64,000 nt of DNA from Drosophila pseudoobscura. Lineage: Eukaryota > Arthropoda > Insecta > Diptera > Drosophilidae. The position numbers and the translations under genes are program-made. This document shows positions 11,201 to 22,332 of this stretch, one piece after another. The notes under the pieces were generated by a model that saw only the letters and a program-made list of their open reading frames with translations, made no database searches and was not told the DNA's origin. Each line of letters opens with the position of its first letter. Positions within the stretch are counted from its first letter, which is position 1. Location: NCBI RefSeq assembly GCF_009870125.1, contig NC_046681.1, positions 29,658,001 to 29,722,000 of the forward strand. The letters run 5' to 3'.

Positions 11201-14157
11201 GTACTCCGCTTGAAATACTCGAGATTGTGCCATACACACTCAAAGTATTTTATCGCAGATCTATCACACTTGGAACCTTATCAAGGCATAATTCCGCTTA
11301 ACAATTTGATTATGATATGAGGGTCGTATAACCCGCTCGCTTCATCGATGGTTCACTTGCTCGAAGGCGCTTGGTGATTGATAATGGCCCAAAAAACAAG
11401 TGCATAGCGCCGTTCATATAGCGCCTAATCGCGTGCCGAATGTTTTCCATGGGTCATAAACAGCACAGGAAGCACACGTATAGGGCCATAATATTCACAA
11501 AAAATTCCTTAAATTCCATTGAGTAACAATATAGTACAATAAAATAATCTATACATGATGGCCAATAAATTTCAACGAATTTAAAAGAACACTTGACTTT
11601 AGAGACGGTACATAATACTCATATATTATTTAAATGGTTTGTATTAAATGATTTAAATGAATATATGGCTATAATATAATATGTGTTGTCAAGGCAACCA
11701 CTTTTCCGAGAGGCTGTAGATAATTATATGACGAATGATCGTGCTTGCGAAATGTATGTTCCTTGCATTTTTTTTTTTAATGCAACGGAAAAGATCTCTG
11801 GATATTTTTACTTATATATATTTTTAAACTTTACGTATTAGGATTCATTTAGCAGTCGCAATGTATGATAAAAGATGCAACAATAAATCTTCTACCCCTA
11901 ATTATAGGTATTTCCTATGAAGAATAAGGAAGATTCTATCATATAGCCTGTGAATGCGATGATGCTATCAGAATATTTGTAGAATATTTTATCCATGTGG
12001 TCTAGAAACCAACAGTGGATAAAGTTTTTAAAGTTATAACCGTGTGAAGGAATAGATTGTAGAATATTTTAAATCAGGGGGAATAATCAATCACTATTCT
12101 TTAGGTGCAATCTTGTGAAAGTTAGGTCGTGCGAGATAAATGATGTGATGATCACCACATGTGTATGTACATGTGTACGTTCTGGTGTACGCTCAACTAC
12201 TCGTATGAAATTGATACTCGCATAACGCTGTAGGGCAATCAACTGCAATTTGAAGTTTATCAGCGCAAATTGATTTGTACCCAATTGACCAGCCCCGCCA
12301 TGAAGAGCAACTCGTCAAACTATTTATTCGCACGCTAACCAAATTAAATTGTCTAAAATTGTTTAAAACAATATGCGATGATACCCTGAGATGGAAACGT
12401 TTGACGCAGACAATTAATACACAATACAAATGTTCGATTCACTCTCTCATCTGTCCATTTGGACGCTTCTTTTCTGTGTTGCAGATTTTATAATACCGCA
12501 ACGTGTTATATTGGCCATCATGGGGTTTCTGGCGATCCTCAACGCCTACACAATGCGTGTGTGCCTCTCCCAGGCCATCACAGTGCTGGTCATAAAGAAG
12601 AACGTCACGGATGAGGATAGTGATGTGGCCATCTGCGAGCCGGATGAGCTGGATGATGGCGTCAGCGTAAGGGTCATCACTTGCCGTAAAAGAAACCCAT
12701 TTTAATCCTAATATCTCTGCAGAGTGGCGGCGAATACGATTGGTCCGAGGAGCTGCAGGGCCTGATCTTGTCCTCCTTCTACATTGGTTACATTGTCACG
12801 CACATTCCTGGGGGTCTGCTGGCCGAGAAGTTTGGTGGCAAATGGACCCTGGGCTTGGGAATCCTCTCCACAGCCGCGTTCACTATGCTCACACCTTTAG
12901 CTATTCAGCAGGGAGGCTCCGACTGGCTAATCGTTTCCCGTGTGCTAATGGGTCTGGGGGAGGGCACAACCTTCCCCGCACTCAGTGTGCTCCTCGCTGC
13001 TTGGGTCCCCGCAAACGAACGTGGAAAATTGGGTGCTTTGGTCTTGGGTGGCGGACAGGTGGGAACTATCATGGGTAATATGTTATCGGGCGTCTTCCTG
13101 GATTCATACGATTGGCCATTTGTGTTCTACTTCTTTGGCGGCCTGGGTGTCGTTTGGTTCGTCATCTTTGTAAGTATCACTCACCTCATCCTCTACTCTG
13201 TCGGGCGCTAACAATTTCCCTTACTTTTCAACAGGTTTTCCTCTGCTACAGCGATCCCGCCAGCCATCCTTTCATCAAGCCGAGCGAAAAGGAGTATCTT
13301 GCGAAGGAGATCGGGACAATTGGCCGAAACGAGAGCCTGCCGCCCACGCCCTGGAAGGCCATCCTTACTAATTTGCCCATGTTTGCCCTGGTCTCTGCCC
13401 AGATTGGCCACGATTGGGGCTTCTACATCATGGTGACGGATCTGCCCAAGTACATGGCCGATGTGCTGCAGTTCTCAATCAAGGCCAACGGCCTGTACTC
13501 TTCCCTGCCGTATGTGATGATGTGGATTGTGTCCGTGGGCAGCGGCTTCGTCGCCGATTGGATGATCCGCAAGGGCATCATGAGCACGACAAATACCCGG
13601 AAGGTGATGACGGGTCTGGCCGCCTTTGGGCCTGCCATCTTCATGGTATCCGCCTCGTACGCCGGCTGTGATCGCGTCTTGGTTGTGATCCTTTTCACCA
13701 TTTGCATGGGCCTGATGGGCGCCTACTACGCAGGTATGAAGCTCAGTCCCTTGGACATGAGTCCAAACTATGCTGGCACCCTGATGGCCATTACAAACGG
13801 CATTGGAGCGATCACGGGCGTGATAACGCCGTATCTGGTGGGAGTGATGACACCAAATGTGAGTGCAATAGCTCGTTTTTAGTCACGGATATCCAATCTA
13901 AACTGATTTTCCCTCTGATTTAGGCCTCGCTGCTCGAATGGCGCACTGTGTTCTGGGTGGCCTTTGGCGTGCTGTGTGTCACCGCAGTTGTCTACTGCCT
14001 GTGGGCCTCGGGAGAGGTACAGCCGTTCAACAATGCACCCATTCAGCCCCGATCCATGGACTTTGAGGCCGAGGAGCGCAAGACCACAGCCTTCAAAGAA
14101 CCCGAGTACAACGACAGCAGTACAGGAGTACAGAAGCGAATGGAGCGAAGCTCCTAA
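8209..14157 (+). CDS. SLC17-family (sialin / phosphate / vesicular glutamate transporter-like) MFS transporter, 508 aa
   Basis: Coding exons are 8209-8248, 12485-12666, 12723-13169, 13235-13858 and 13924-14157. Each junction has GT/AG ends and the phases agree. The protein starts MTQQPQWGINLSRYF. First membrane segment: about residues 20-45, VILAIMGFLAILNAYT. An extracellular acidic loop follows, then HIPGGLLAEKFGGKW (TM2-3 loop) and the SLC17 signature GLGEGTTFPALSVL followed by WVPANERGKLGAL. The C-terminal half holds SPLDMSPNYAGTL, typical of the family. Twelve membrane segments can be counted. Members carry organic or inorganic anions driven by H+ or Na+; the substrate here cannot be read from sequence. 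The fly genes dmGlut and Picot are the relatives I recall, but no orthologue is assigned. The 4.2 kb first intron suggests complex regulation. A diverged tandem copy follows downstream. Confidence 0.9.
8249..12484 (+). other. First intron (4.2 kb) of the SLC17 gene
   Basis: The donor GTAAGT is at 8249 and the acceptor TTGCAG ends at 12484. I see no coding exon inside. Simple sequence includes four CCCAGTG/A copies at 8873-8900 and TACATATGTA-type runs near 9888-9905, 10020-10050 and 10490-10505. The size and position fit an intron carrying enhancers, but no factor site is claimed. Confidence 0.75.
8873..8900. repeat. Four tandem copies of CCCAGTG/A
   Basis: Three exact CCCAGTG heptamers are followed by CCCAGTA, inside the first intron of the transporter gene. 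Confidence 0.85.
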
Positions 14158-14735
14158 ATCGGCATCGCCTTAAGAATGTGCCATATTGTACTCTAGTTCA
14201 AAATGCTGTCCCCGTTCACGAGTCGAGGTTCCATTTATATACAATGTAGATATACGTATACGCCCTTACTGCTGTTCAGATAGCTAGTTTTATAGTATTT
14301 CCGATCTGGCCGAGATACCCGGCCCAGGGGGGCACAGGGCCACCAACTAATTAACTTTAAGCAAAGAATTTACTTACTCACCAAAAAAAGAAAGAAGTAA
14401 AAGAACGCGCATGGCAGTGCGTACTTCTATATGTACAATATTCCCGTTGTAGGTAGGATAATCCCTAATTAATACTGTCCTGTCCCCCGCTCATGTCCCC
14501 GTACATGCAACGTACTCTCTTAATTATTATTTAGTATTTAATCGAAACCTGAAGCAGCAGCTGAACCCGATTTCAACGTTTAAGATTAGATAGAGCAAGT
14601 GTATACCGAGTTCGTATTTCCGTACCGTGCTGTAAAACACCTTCCCTGAGTTTTAAATTGTTGATCAATGTGTAACGCCAAAACGTGTTTTTAACAAACT
14701 CCGTTAAGACATAACTGTTTTTATGATGTTAGCAA

Positions 14736-14741
14736 AATAAA
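14736..14741 (+). terminator. Polyadenylation signal AATAAA of the first SLC17 gene
   Basis: AATAAA lies about 580 bp after the stop codon of the first transporter gene, followed by a TGCATAAAG stretch. It is the first canonical signal on the plus strand that I see downstream. Confidence 0.55.
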
Positions 14742-14759
14742 GTGCATAAAGAAAAAAAT

Positions 14760-15725
14760 GAGCAATGAAATCGAGAGACCTGGCCCAAAGTGACACACCT
14801 CCCTGAAAGACCTTTCTGGCCAGGTGTTTGCCTTGACTTTGAGTTTATCTTTCGGTACCCACGCTTTCTTTACTTAAAAGGATTACAACTTAAAGGATTA
14901 CCATTAAGCATCTGGCTTTCTTCTGTTCTTGCTGCGGAACACCTCTAAAGGCCTTCCAGGACAAACTCAACGCTAAATGACATGGGAGCTGCCATATCAG
15001 TGCTCTCTTGTTAGATGCCTTTTTGATTCATAAACTCAGCGGTGGGCACGTCTATGACCATGTTCCCAAACTACATCTATTGATGGAATTTGTTTAAATT
15101 CTCCAAGAAAGAAAATACATGTCGCGTGCCTGACGAGGAATATTGATGCTCGACTCATGGCCGCTCGCCGCCTTTAAGGGTTCTATTTCGATGCTGTTAT
15201 TGCTGCTCCCAAATTCAAAAAGCTTTCATATCTTGAATCTGGTGGATCTGATCTGTCAGAGTAGCTAAACAACATATTGACCCGATACATATACTTTTAG
15301 CCGAGTTTATCATACAGCACCGCTCAATTGCTTTGGTGTTTTTGATGTTTTGGTACGAACTGCATTTTCGGGTCGCCATTTCGAGGCGGCATGAAGATGG
15401 GATGCTGGGAGGGTTGTAGGTCTGCAAAAACCCGAGTCTTTGAGTTTCAATAATCCCTCGATTATTGTTTGGGGCAGTTTTGCACTGCAGTTTACGGCTG
15501 ATTTTTAAACGAAAATTAGTTTTGACCGTTGTCACATTAAGCGGACAAATTTTGTACACTTATGTTTTATGGGTTACGGGGCTAAGTATTTTTTCGAAAG
15601 AGATTTTCGAAATTACAGAGATACCATTATGTTGATCAATCAATTGTCCAGTTTTTTGTCAAATATTTGAGTTGATTCAAACAAAACTATTTTTTCTTTG
15701 TGCATTTTACATAAGTGATTTACAA
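14760..15725. other. Intergenic spacer between the two SLC17 genes
   Basis: About 970 bp with no credible gene. It must contain the promoter of the second transporter copy. No TATA box in a convincing position was found. Confidence 0.45.
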
Positions 15726-17451
15726 ATGTTCTCCATTCAGCGTATGCTACGCGTTCTGTTTAGCTGTGAGTATTCTGAAGGATAATCCATCTCGAGGTAT
15801 CGTTTTTGATATGTTTCCATCATCAAGGAAGATTTGAGGGTGCAGCAGCGTGTGGTCCTTTGCTGCTTCAGCCTCCTGGCCATCATCAATGCATACACGA
15901 TGAGACTGTGCCTGGACCTTTCCCTAAATCGAATTGTCCTGGAAGGTTGTGCGCATTCTTCGCATGCAGTTGCAAAGGTCAAGCCACACAATTGGTTAAC
16001 AGAACTGGGCGTCCGATTGAATCAGACTGAAAACCTAATAAGAGCCAGACTCCGGGCTGGCAGGGAACATTTTTACCACCCACCGGAGTACCGCCCACCG
16101 GAGTACCGCCCATCGGAGTGGAAAGGGCGTTTTGCAGCAATCAAGCAACCGGTAAAAGTGCCATCTATTGAGCCGGTTTCCGTATCATCTCGCCAGCGCA
16201 TTAGCTGCTCCGAGATGTGGTCGAGACAGACCCAAACCCTGGTCACGGCGGCCTTCTATGCCGGCTACATGCTCACCCACGTCCCCGGCGGTCGTCTGTC
16301 GGAGTGTTGTGGCGGCAAATGGATCCTTGGAACAGCCATCATGTCCTCGGCCATTCTCACGCTCCTGACTCCGGTTGCAGTGCGTCATGGTGGTCCGTAT
16401 GCCCTGATGGCCATCCGCCTCGGCATCGGACTTTGCGAAGGCCCCACCTTTCCGGCGGTGTCTGCCATGTTGGCCCAGTGGGTCCCAGAGGGAGAACGCG
16501 GACTGCTGGCCAGCGGTGTTCTGAGTGGTGGAGAGATTGGCATTACCCTGGTGCAGCTCCTCAGTGGGCTGGTAATGGCGGAAGAGGATTGGCCGGTGGC
16601 CTTCTACGTGGTCGGTGGTGGCGCCGTTGCCTGGTTCCTGGGATTCGTGAGTTACGTGTACGACAGCTTGAGCAGTGGATCTCTAACTTTTTCCTGTTGT
16701 TCCATAGACCCTGATCTGCTATAGCAAACCCGACAACTGTCCGTACATTCAGAGCGAAGAGCGGGAGTACATTAGGAGCCATGTCAGTGCCACACTGCTG
16801 GTAACATCCAGCTCCGCGGGAGAGGACCGTGATGAGCTCCAACCACCGTCGAATGCGCCCTGGAAGAGAATGCTGATGAGTACCCCGCTGTGGGCGCTGA
16901 TTTCCGCCTCCATGCAGCACGATTGGAGTGAGCAGCAGTTCGCTCAGGAGCTGCAGAAGGTGCTGGAGGATCTCAGATCTAAGGGCAGCACTCTGTGGGA
17001 TGAGCTGGAGGCCAGTATAAAGGTGACGGCTCCCCATGTCGGCAATTGGCTGGTCTCTCTAACCACGGGCACCCTGAGCGATTTTCTCATAGCCGAGCGA
17101 ATCCTCAGTCGCACGGAGACGCGTCGACTCATGTCCTGGCTGGTGTTTTTCTGCGGCTCCATGTACATGGTCTCCTTGAAATCGGCTGGCGCGCGTATCT
17201 GGAGAGTCCTGGCCGTGGGTGCCTACTACGCGGGCATCAAGCTGCTGCCTCTGGATATGAGTCCCAATTACGCTGGCACTCTGATGGGTATCTCAAATGG
17301 TATGGGTGCGCTACCTGGCCTACTGCTGCCCTACCTCCGGGAGTTCGAGGCGGACCATGCCATTGTGGGGAGCGTGCGGTCCGCCCTCTTGCTAATCTGT
17401 TCCGCATATATATCTGCCGAAGTGCAGTCTTACAACCAACCGGCAGGCTAA
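15726..17451 (+). CDS. Diverged tandem SLC17 paralogue, 532 aa, with apparent loss of membrane segments
   Basis: Exons are 15726-15765, 15832-16646 and 16708-17451. The first coding exon is 40 nt and ends in phase 1, exactly as in the upstream paralogue, and the splice before TLICYSKP also corresponds. Two introns of the paralogue (before SGGEYDW and before ASLLEW) are absent. Conserved blocks include AIINAYTMRLCL, HVPGGRLSECCGGKW, GLCEGPTFPAVSAM, WVPEGERGLLASGV and LPLDMSPNYAGTL. The loop after TM1 is long and hydrophilic with a 15-bp tandem repeat (PPEYR). The TM7 region is replaced by charged sequence (HDWSEQQFAQELQKVLED), and about ten residues are missing where TM9/10 should be (RVLAVGAYYAG). 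The C-terminal tail is short. The frame is open throughout, so it may still make protein, but normal transport seems doubtful. The acceptor before exon 2 (GGAAG) is weak. Confidence 0.75.
16080..16121 (+). repeat. 15-bp in-frame tandem repeat in the second SLC17 gene
   Basis: Two exact copies of CCACCGGAGTACCGC and a partial third (CCATCGGAGTGG) encode PPEYR, PPEYR and PSEW in the TM1-TM2 loop. The paralogue lacks it. Confidence 0.9.
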
Positions 17452-17781
17452 GTGAGTGGGTCTTAAATAACGGCGATACAGCTTGTACTTATTTTAATCT
17501 TACGCTTAAGCATAGGCTATGTGTTTGTTTGTTTAGTGGTTTCCTTAGGCAACAAAGATTTTACATACAAATGAATCTAAACGCTTCAACGGCGAGATAT
17601 CGTCATCGTCGTTAAATTTTATGCTAGAACTAAGAAGGGCGCACAAAAAAGCATTCGTTTTTATATATATAAATAACAGCATAAACTTAACTACAAATAA
17701 TTGGGTCTGCTTCCCGGTGGTGGTGGTGGTGTCCGGCATGCCAAATGCTAAATGCACATCTCTGCCGATGAATACGCTACT
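17452..17781. other. Convergent 3' region between SLC17 copy 2 and Tom70
   Basis: About 330 bp between two converging stop codons, presumably the 3' untranslated regions of both genes. It contains a GGT tract near 17715-17732. No AATAAA is seen on either strand; a minus-strand ATTAAA near 17488-17493 could serve Tom70. Confidence 0.45.
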
Positions 17782-19597
17782 CTACATGCCCGTGCCGCAC
17801 ATTTGACTCATGGCCGAGATGGCGTTCATGTCAATGCCCAGGTTCTTGGTGACATTGATTTGAGCAATGGCCGCATTGCGCAGCGAGTAGGCATGAACGA
17901 CCTCTTCAAAGCTTTTGGAATAGCGAATGGCCTGCTCAAAAAGTTCAACAGCTCGCTTCAGGTTCGCCCGCTGCACTTCGACGGTTCCCAGAGTCTCGTA
18001 AGCCTGCTCACATCTGGGATCCAGCTCAATGGCCTTGTTGAGCGTATCAACAGCCGACTCAACATCGCCACGCCACTGCAGAGTCATGACGGCCTGGTGC
18101 ACAAACAGTGCCGCATTTGTGGGCGCCAATTTCATGGCCTTATCATAGTATTGCTGTGCCTGGTCGAAATTCTGCTGGTCGGCCATCACCTGGGCCAACA
18201 TGCTGTAGCACTCTACACACTTGGGGAACTGATCGATTGCCTGCTCCAATTGGCGGACGACACTCTCCAGACCTTGCTGGTTGTTGGTCATGAGTGCCAG
18301 ACGGTACTTTGTATAGCATTTCTGGACGTAAGCGATCGCATGGTTGGGGGCCAAGCGTACTGCCTTTTCGAACTGTTCCAGAGCAGGATTAATGCTGTCC
18401 AATAGGAGCAGGATCTGGGCACGCTGATGGTATACATCGGGACTGTCGGGCTTAAGCTTCTCTGCTGCATCGAAATCGGCCAGTGCTTCGTCGCGCTTAT
18501 TCACCTGCATGTAGAGGGAAGCACGCTTCATATAGGCATAGGCGCGGATTGTGTCATCCGCATCGACTGGAAAGAGAATCCTGTTATGGATAGAGACCAT
18601 ATTTAAAACAGAAATTCTTACCATTGCCTATTATGGCATCAAAGTCTAGTTTGCTCTCTGTGTAGGTGCCACAAAGAAGATGGACTGTGCCGCGCAATAG
18701 CAGGGCCTCCACCTTGTACTGGGACTCGGATTCAGAGGATTCAATTTCCTCTGTGCAGGCAGGTATAATGTCTTCAAACTTCTCTTTTCGGAAAGCGCTA
18801 TGGGCACGCAAGAAGCCGCGCGCCGGTGTGTCCGCCTCAGTCGATGGCGGCAGGTTTATAGTCTGCAGGGGATCTGCTACAAATGATTGCAAATATGTCC
18901 TTATAAAGGAAGTGGAGGGCACTACAGGAACCCGGTTGAGCATATGCTTTTCGGCATCCGTGCGTCCCGTCTCCTTGAGCACGCGATCCGCATATATTAT
19001 GCTCTGGTTGTTCTGGAACATTTCCAATATACAGGTGGCAGTGACATCGTTCAAGCACTCCAGCATGTCTTTTGTTGCCTCGTGGGCCCGAGCACGACGG
19101 AAGTAGGCCTTTGCATAGCGATGATTGTATGCCAAGGAGCTGGTGCAGTCTTCCTTCACTTTACTCCACTTTTGTAGCTTCTCATAGGAGGCGGCGCGGT
19201 TCTGGTAAAAGATTGCCATGTCGGTACCGTTCTCGGGGGGGCACTTGTCAATGGCCTTGTCGTAGAAGGTAATTGCCTCGTCGTATTTGCCATTGCGATA
19301 GCAATTGTTGCCCTCGTTCTTGTAGCTATTGGCCTCCTTAACGGGAGACAATTTCTCCCCCAGCTCGGCAGATTTCTGCTTTAGCTCCAGTTCCTTGTCC
19401 GGCGCTGTTCCGTCAATGGATGTCGCTTGCTTGTCGATTTTCCCCTTGGACCGCTTCTTTTCCTCACCCTTAGACTCGCCACCGGGCGCGCACATCCTTC
19501 TGACCACATAAGTTCCCAGGCCGATGGCCAGGGGTGTGCCGATAATGAACGCAATATGCCATTTGCTCAAATTTACTGAGTGAAAGTTATAGGCCAT
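17782..19597 (-). CDS. Tom70: Mitochondrial import receptor subunit TOM70, 586 aa
   Basis: Exons are 19597-18622 and 18566-17782, with a 55-bp intron (GTAAGA...TTCCAG). The start is the first in-frame ATG (MAYNFHSVNLSKWH); the frame is open further upstream but without another ATG. Residues about 13-32 form one membrane segment (IAFIIGTPLAIGLGTYVV) followed by RRMC and a Lys/Glu-rich linker, the N-anchor layout of TOM70 with the body in the cytosol. TPR motifs start near residue 90 (SYKNEGNNCYRNGKYDEAI) and form the chaperone-binding clamp. A second TPR array fills the C-terminal half (AYMKRASLYMQVNKRDEALA, HQRAQILLLL, FVHQAVMTLQWRGDVESAV) and should bind carrier preproteins. Length matches the family. 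It accepts Hsp70/Hsp90-delivered mitochondrial precursors and passes them to the TOM channel. Confidence 0.95.
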
Positions 19598-20287
19598 TCC
19601 GATGCTATAGAGTGTGTCTACTGTTGGGCTGCAAATAAATAATACAACAAATTGTGTAATAGTCCGTTTGCTTATCAATGAGCGCGGGTCGGGCTGAGCT
19701 CCGCTAAATGCCGGGGCGCACCGTGCACGTCTCCCTAACCCTCAACCCCATTGATTTTTTCACACACTCATTTACGCCACTCAACGCCACGGCACAGTAC
19801 TTACTCTTTCACGAACTTTACACTAAAGTCAATTTAGCAAATAAGAGTTGTTATTTGTCCTATTTTCCTTTTAGGATTGTGGATTATACGTTAAAATTGT
19901 ATTTCAGGGCCTGCTGAGAAATGGAAAACAGACTTATCGGTGAGATATGCTTAACCCTCTTAAGCCCCCTTCTTTTCAAACAGGTGAACAACGTGAGTTA
20001 AGCCTCGGAAAATAACACCAATAATAATTATTTTTGTAGATCCATCCTATCCTTCCTCCTGAATTAAAAAACCCCACAAAATCTTTCACCTGGACTTCCC
20101 TCTATTACTTCAAGATTTATTACAATGGTCTACAATGGGTTAATCGTTCTTCGATTTGATACTTGCGCCGACGGTACATGTGCGCTGGCAGCTGTTGCGT
20201 GCCACTCACACTGTAACGTAAATTTGGCAAAAAAAATGCCGTTTCATTTACATTTACATGTATTTAAAATTAATTCACTACAACAGC
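19598..20287. other. Spacer with Tom70 5' region and erlectin 3' end
   Basis: About 690 bp. The minus-strand 5' leader and promoter of Tom70 should lie here. An intron-like acceptor (TTTATTTGCAG) ends near 19631, so part of the leader may be spliced, though no matching donor was found. An E-box CAGCTG with nearby CACACTG lies near 20188-20213. Confidence 0.4.
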
Positions 20288-22058
20288 CTATGAGCGTATT
20301 TTCTCTTCAGAGTCATCAGTGGTCCCATCCGTGGCAGGTGCGGGACTCTCTGGCTGGCGTTCGTCACTAGTGAAGACCTTGTAAAGGTTTTCGGGTTTGA
20401 CCAGACCGTGGGAGTCTGCATAACGCAGGAGATCACAAACGATGGGCGATTCCACGACCAGGATATACTGGCATGTCTTTGGCTCCAGCAAGTACATAGA
20501 CACTGCTGTTCCACTAGTGGCCACGGGGGTGCACGTCAACTTGACATCCACCTCCCGCGGCTGTTTGGTGCGATCACAATGTGTTCCCTTCACATAATGG
20601 TGCCAAATGGATGAGGAGAAGCCGGTGCGCCGGGCTCCTTTATCGGGATTGGCGATGGCCCACTGGCGGTGTGACTCCTCTGAGAAGTAGCCAAGAAACA
20701 GCTCAATTTCACTATTCTTATCCTTGTGGAATTGTCGCACATGCTTGCCATAGCAGAACTCATACCTCCACCAACCGTTGCCCTGCAAAAAAGATAACAT
20801 TGCGTAAATTGATTTCACCGAAATGCTTTGGCGAGAATTCTCACCCCAGTTAGACAGTTGGCGCCAGATATGAACTCTCTGATGGGCGTAAGCTCATCGA
20901 TGGGGGTTGGTTGTGTTCCAAGAGTAGCCCCTGCTTTGGCGAGCAATAGCTGTTGGTATTCTTTTTCGGAGTCGACGCCACCTTTGTTCATCAGCTCCAT
21001 TATGATTTTGTCCACATCTCCGCTATGCTTGAAGGTTACTACCTCCCCTTCCTTTGGCCACGCCTTAGAAACGGGCTTATTTTCGGTCCCCTTTGAGAGA
21101 ATCAGATCGGACTCATTTTCAGCCCATTCGCTTAGCTCTGAGCGCAGCATGCTCAGTGGCTTATGGGGCTCTGTTTCCGAATTAAAACACTTGATGGTGG
21201 TCTCCTTGGTCTCCTCCGCATGGAAGGCAGGAATGACACACAATGCAGAAGTGAGTATAATGGCCTCATAGTTGCACGAGGAAGTCTCTTTGAAGGAGTA
21301 AATATCGTCCTTGCCATGGGGGTAGCACACATAACGAACCAATGTGGTGCGAGTACCTTCGATAATGTCACACATAGTTCCATCGCTAAACTCCATTTCA
21401 AAATACGGATAGCGAGTGTTGTCAATCTTGATAGTCTTGTACTTGTGCTTTCCCCCATCCTTCTGTTCCGACTCCCACGCCCTTGACAGCAGTTCCGTCT
21501 TCTCCTCGCTCCATTTGCCCAGATAGTACTCTTGAAACTTGACGGACTTGCCCTCGCGCTCTTCGTGATACTGGCGCACATGATGGCCATGGCAAATCTC
21601 GTAGGACCAATAAGCTTCGATGCGGTACGAACAGGTTTGCCCAGAGAAAGTCGGTTTCAGCAAACTGATTGGAGCTGCAGGAAACGTACATTTGGAGAAA
21701 TCCGATTTGTCAAATTAATATCGCTTACACAACTCCGTCTTGTCGGACTTCTCCTCCTCCTTCGGTTTCTCCAGGGCGGGTATAAGACACTCGTATTTCT
21801 CTTTGTCGGTCGTAATGAAAGATGTCAATCCTTCGTTGCCCAAGTCCTTATAAACATACAAAAAATATTAGCTATATACCTGGGTCTTATATGTATTATC
21901 CATAGACTTACTGGTGAACCACCAATTAAATCTGGCACGGCCCAGTCAATTCTGTACAAGATTGAATCGTCAAAATCTTTGGCTTCGTGGCACGCCGCAA
22001 CAGACAGTAGGCCCAGCAGCAGTGCTATTTTTATTGCATTTACTTGAACGTCATTCAT
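20288..22058 (-). CDS. Endoplasmic reticulum lectin (erlectin / XTP3-B, OS-9 family), 529 aa
   Basis: Exons are 22058-21912, 21846-21729, 21674-20845 and 20782-20288; all junctions and phases agree. The N-terminus has a signal peptide (IKIALLLGLLSVAAC, residues about 10-24). Two homologous MRH (mannose-6-phosphate receptor homology) units follow. Unit 1 opens with CSYRIEAYWSYEICHGHHV and closes near CNYEAIILTSALC. Unit 2 opens with TGGNGWWRYEFCYGKHVRQ and closes near CQYILVVESPIVC. The pattern WxYExCxGxHVRQxH in both is diagnostic of erlectin, whereas OS-9 has only one unit. Such proteins read trimmed N-glycans on misfolded proteins in the ER lumen and hand them to the HRD1 ubiquitin ligase for degradation. 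No KDEL-type tail is present; the end is SEEKIRS. I believe the fly orthologue is CG6766, from memory. Confidence 0.9.
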
Positions 22059-22154
22059 GTTAACAGTTTAAAGGTTGCCTACTTTGAGTATTTTCATGTC
22101 AAATGCAAGGGCAAAATATAAATAAATACGTGTTGTTTTCTTCAAAAAATGTTG

Positions 22155-22164
22155 AACAGCTGTT
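22155..22164 (-). promoter_or_regulatory. E-box core promoter motif AACAGCTGTT upstream of the erlectin gene
   Basis: The palindrome matches Ohler motif 5 (AWCAGCTGWT) exactly and lies about 100 bp upstream of the erlectin start codon. Confidence 0.45.
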
Positions 22165-22332
22165 TGATAAAGCCTCAGGTCTGTGAATGTTTGATCAGAA
22201 AGAAGAAGACGTCACAAATGGTTACGTGGCACTGTGAATTAAAAAATAATCCATTGTAGCCGCCATAAGTTAAAAACGGTTATGTTCATTTTTATTTTTT
22301 TTTTATTTTCATAAGCAAATATAGTGGGTACC

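Noticed and set aside
19598-19678. N-terminal extension of Tom70 upstream of 19597
   Set aside because: The frame is open but has no ATG, and the TOM70 anchor fits the start at 19597.
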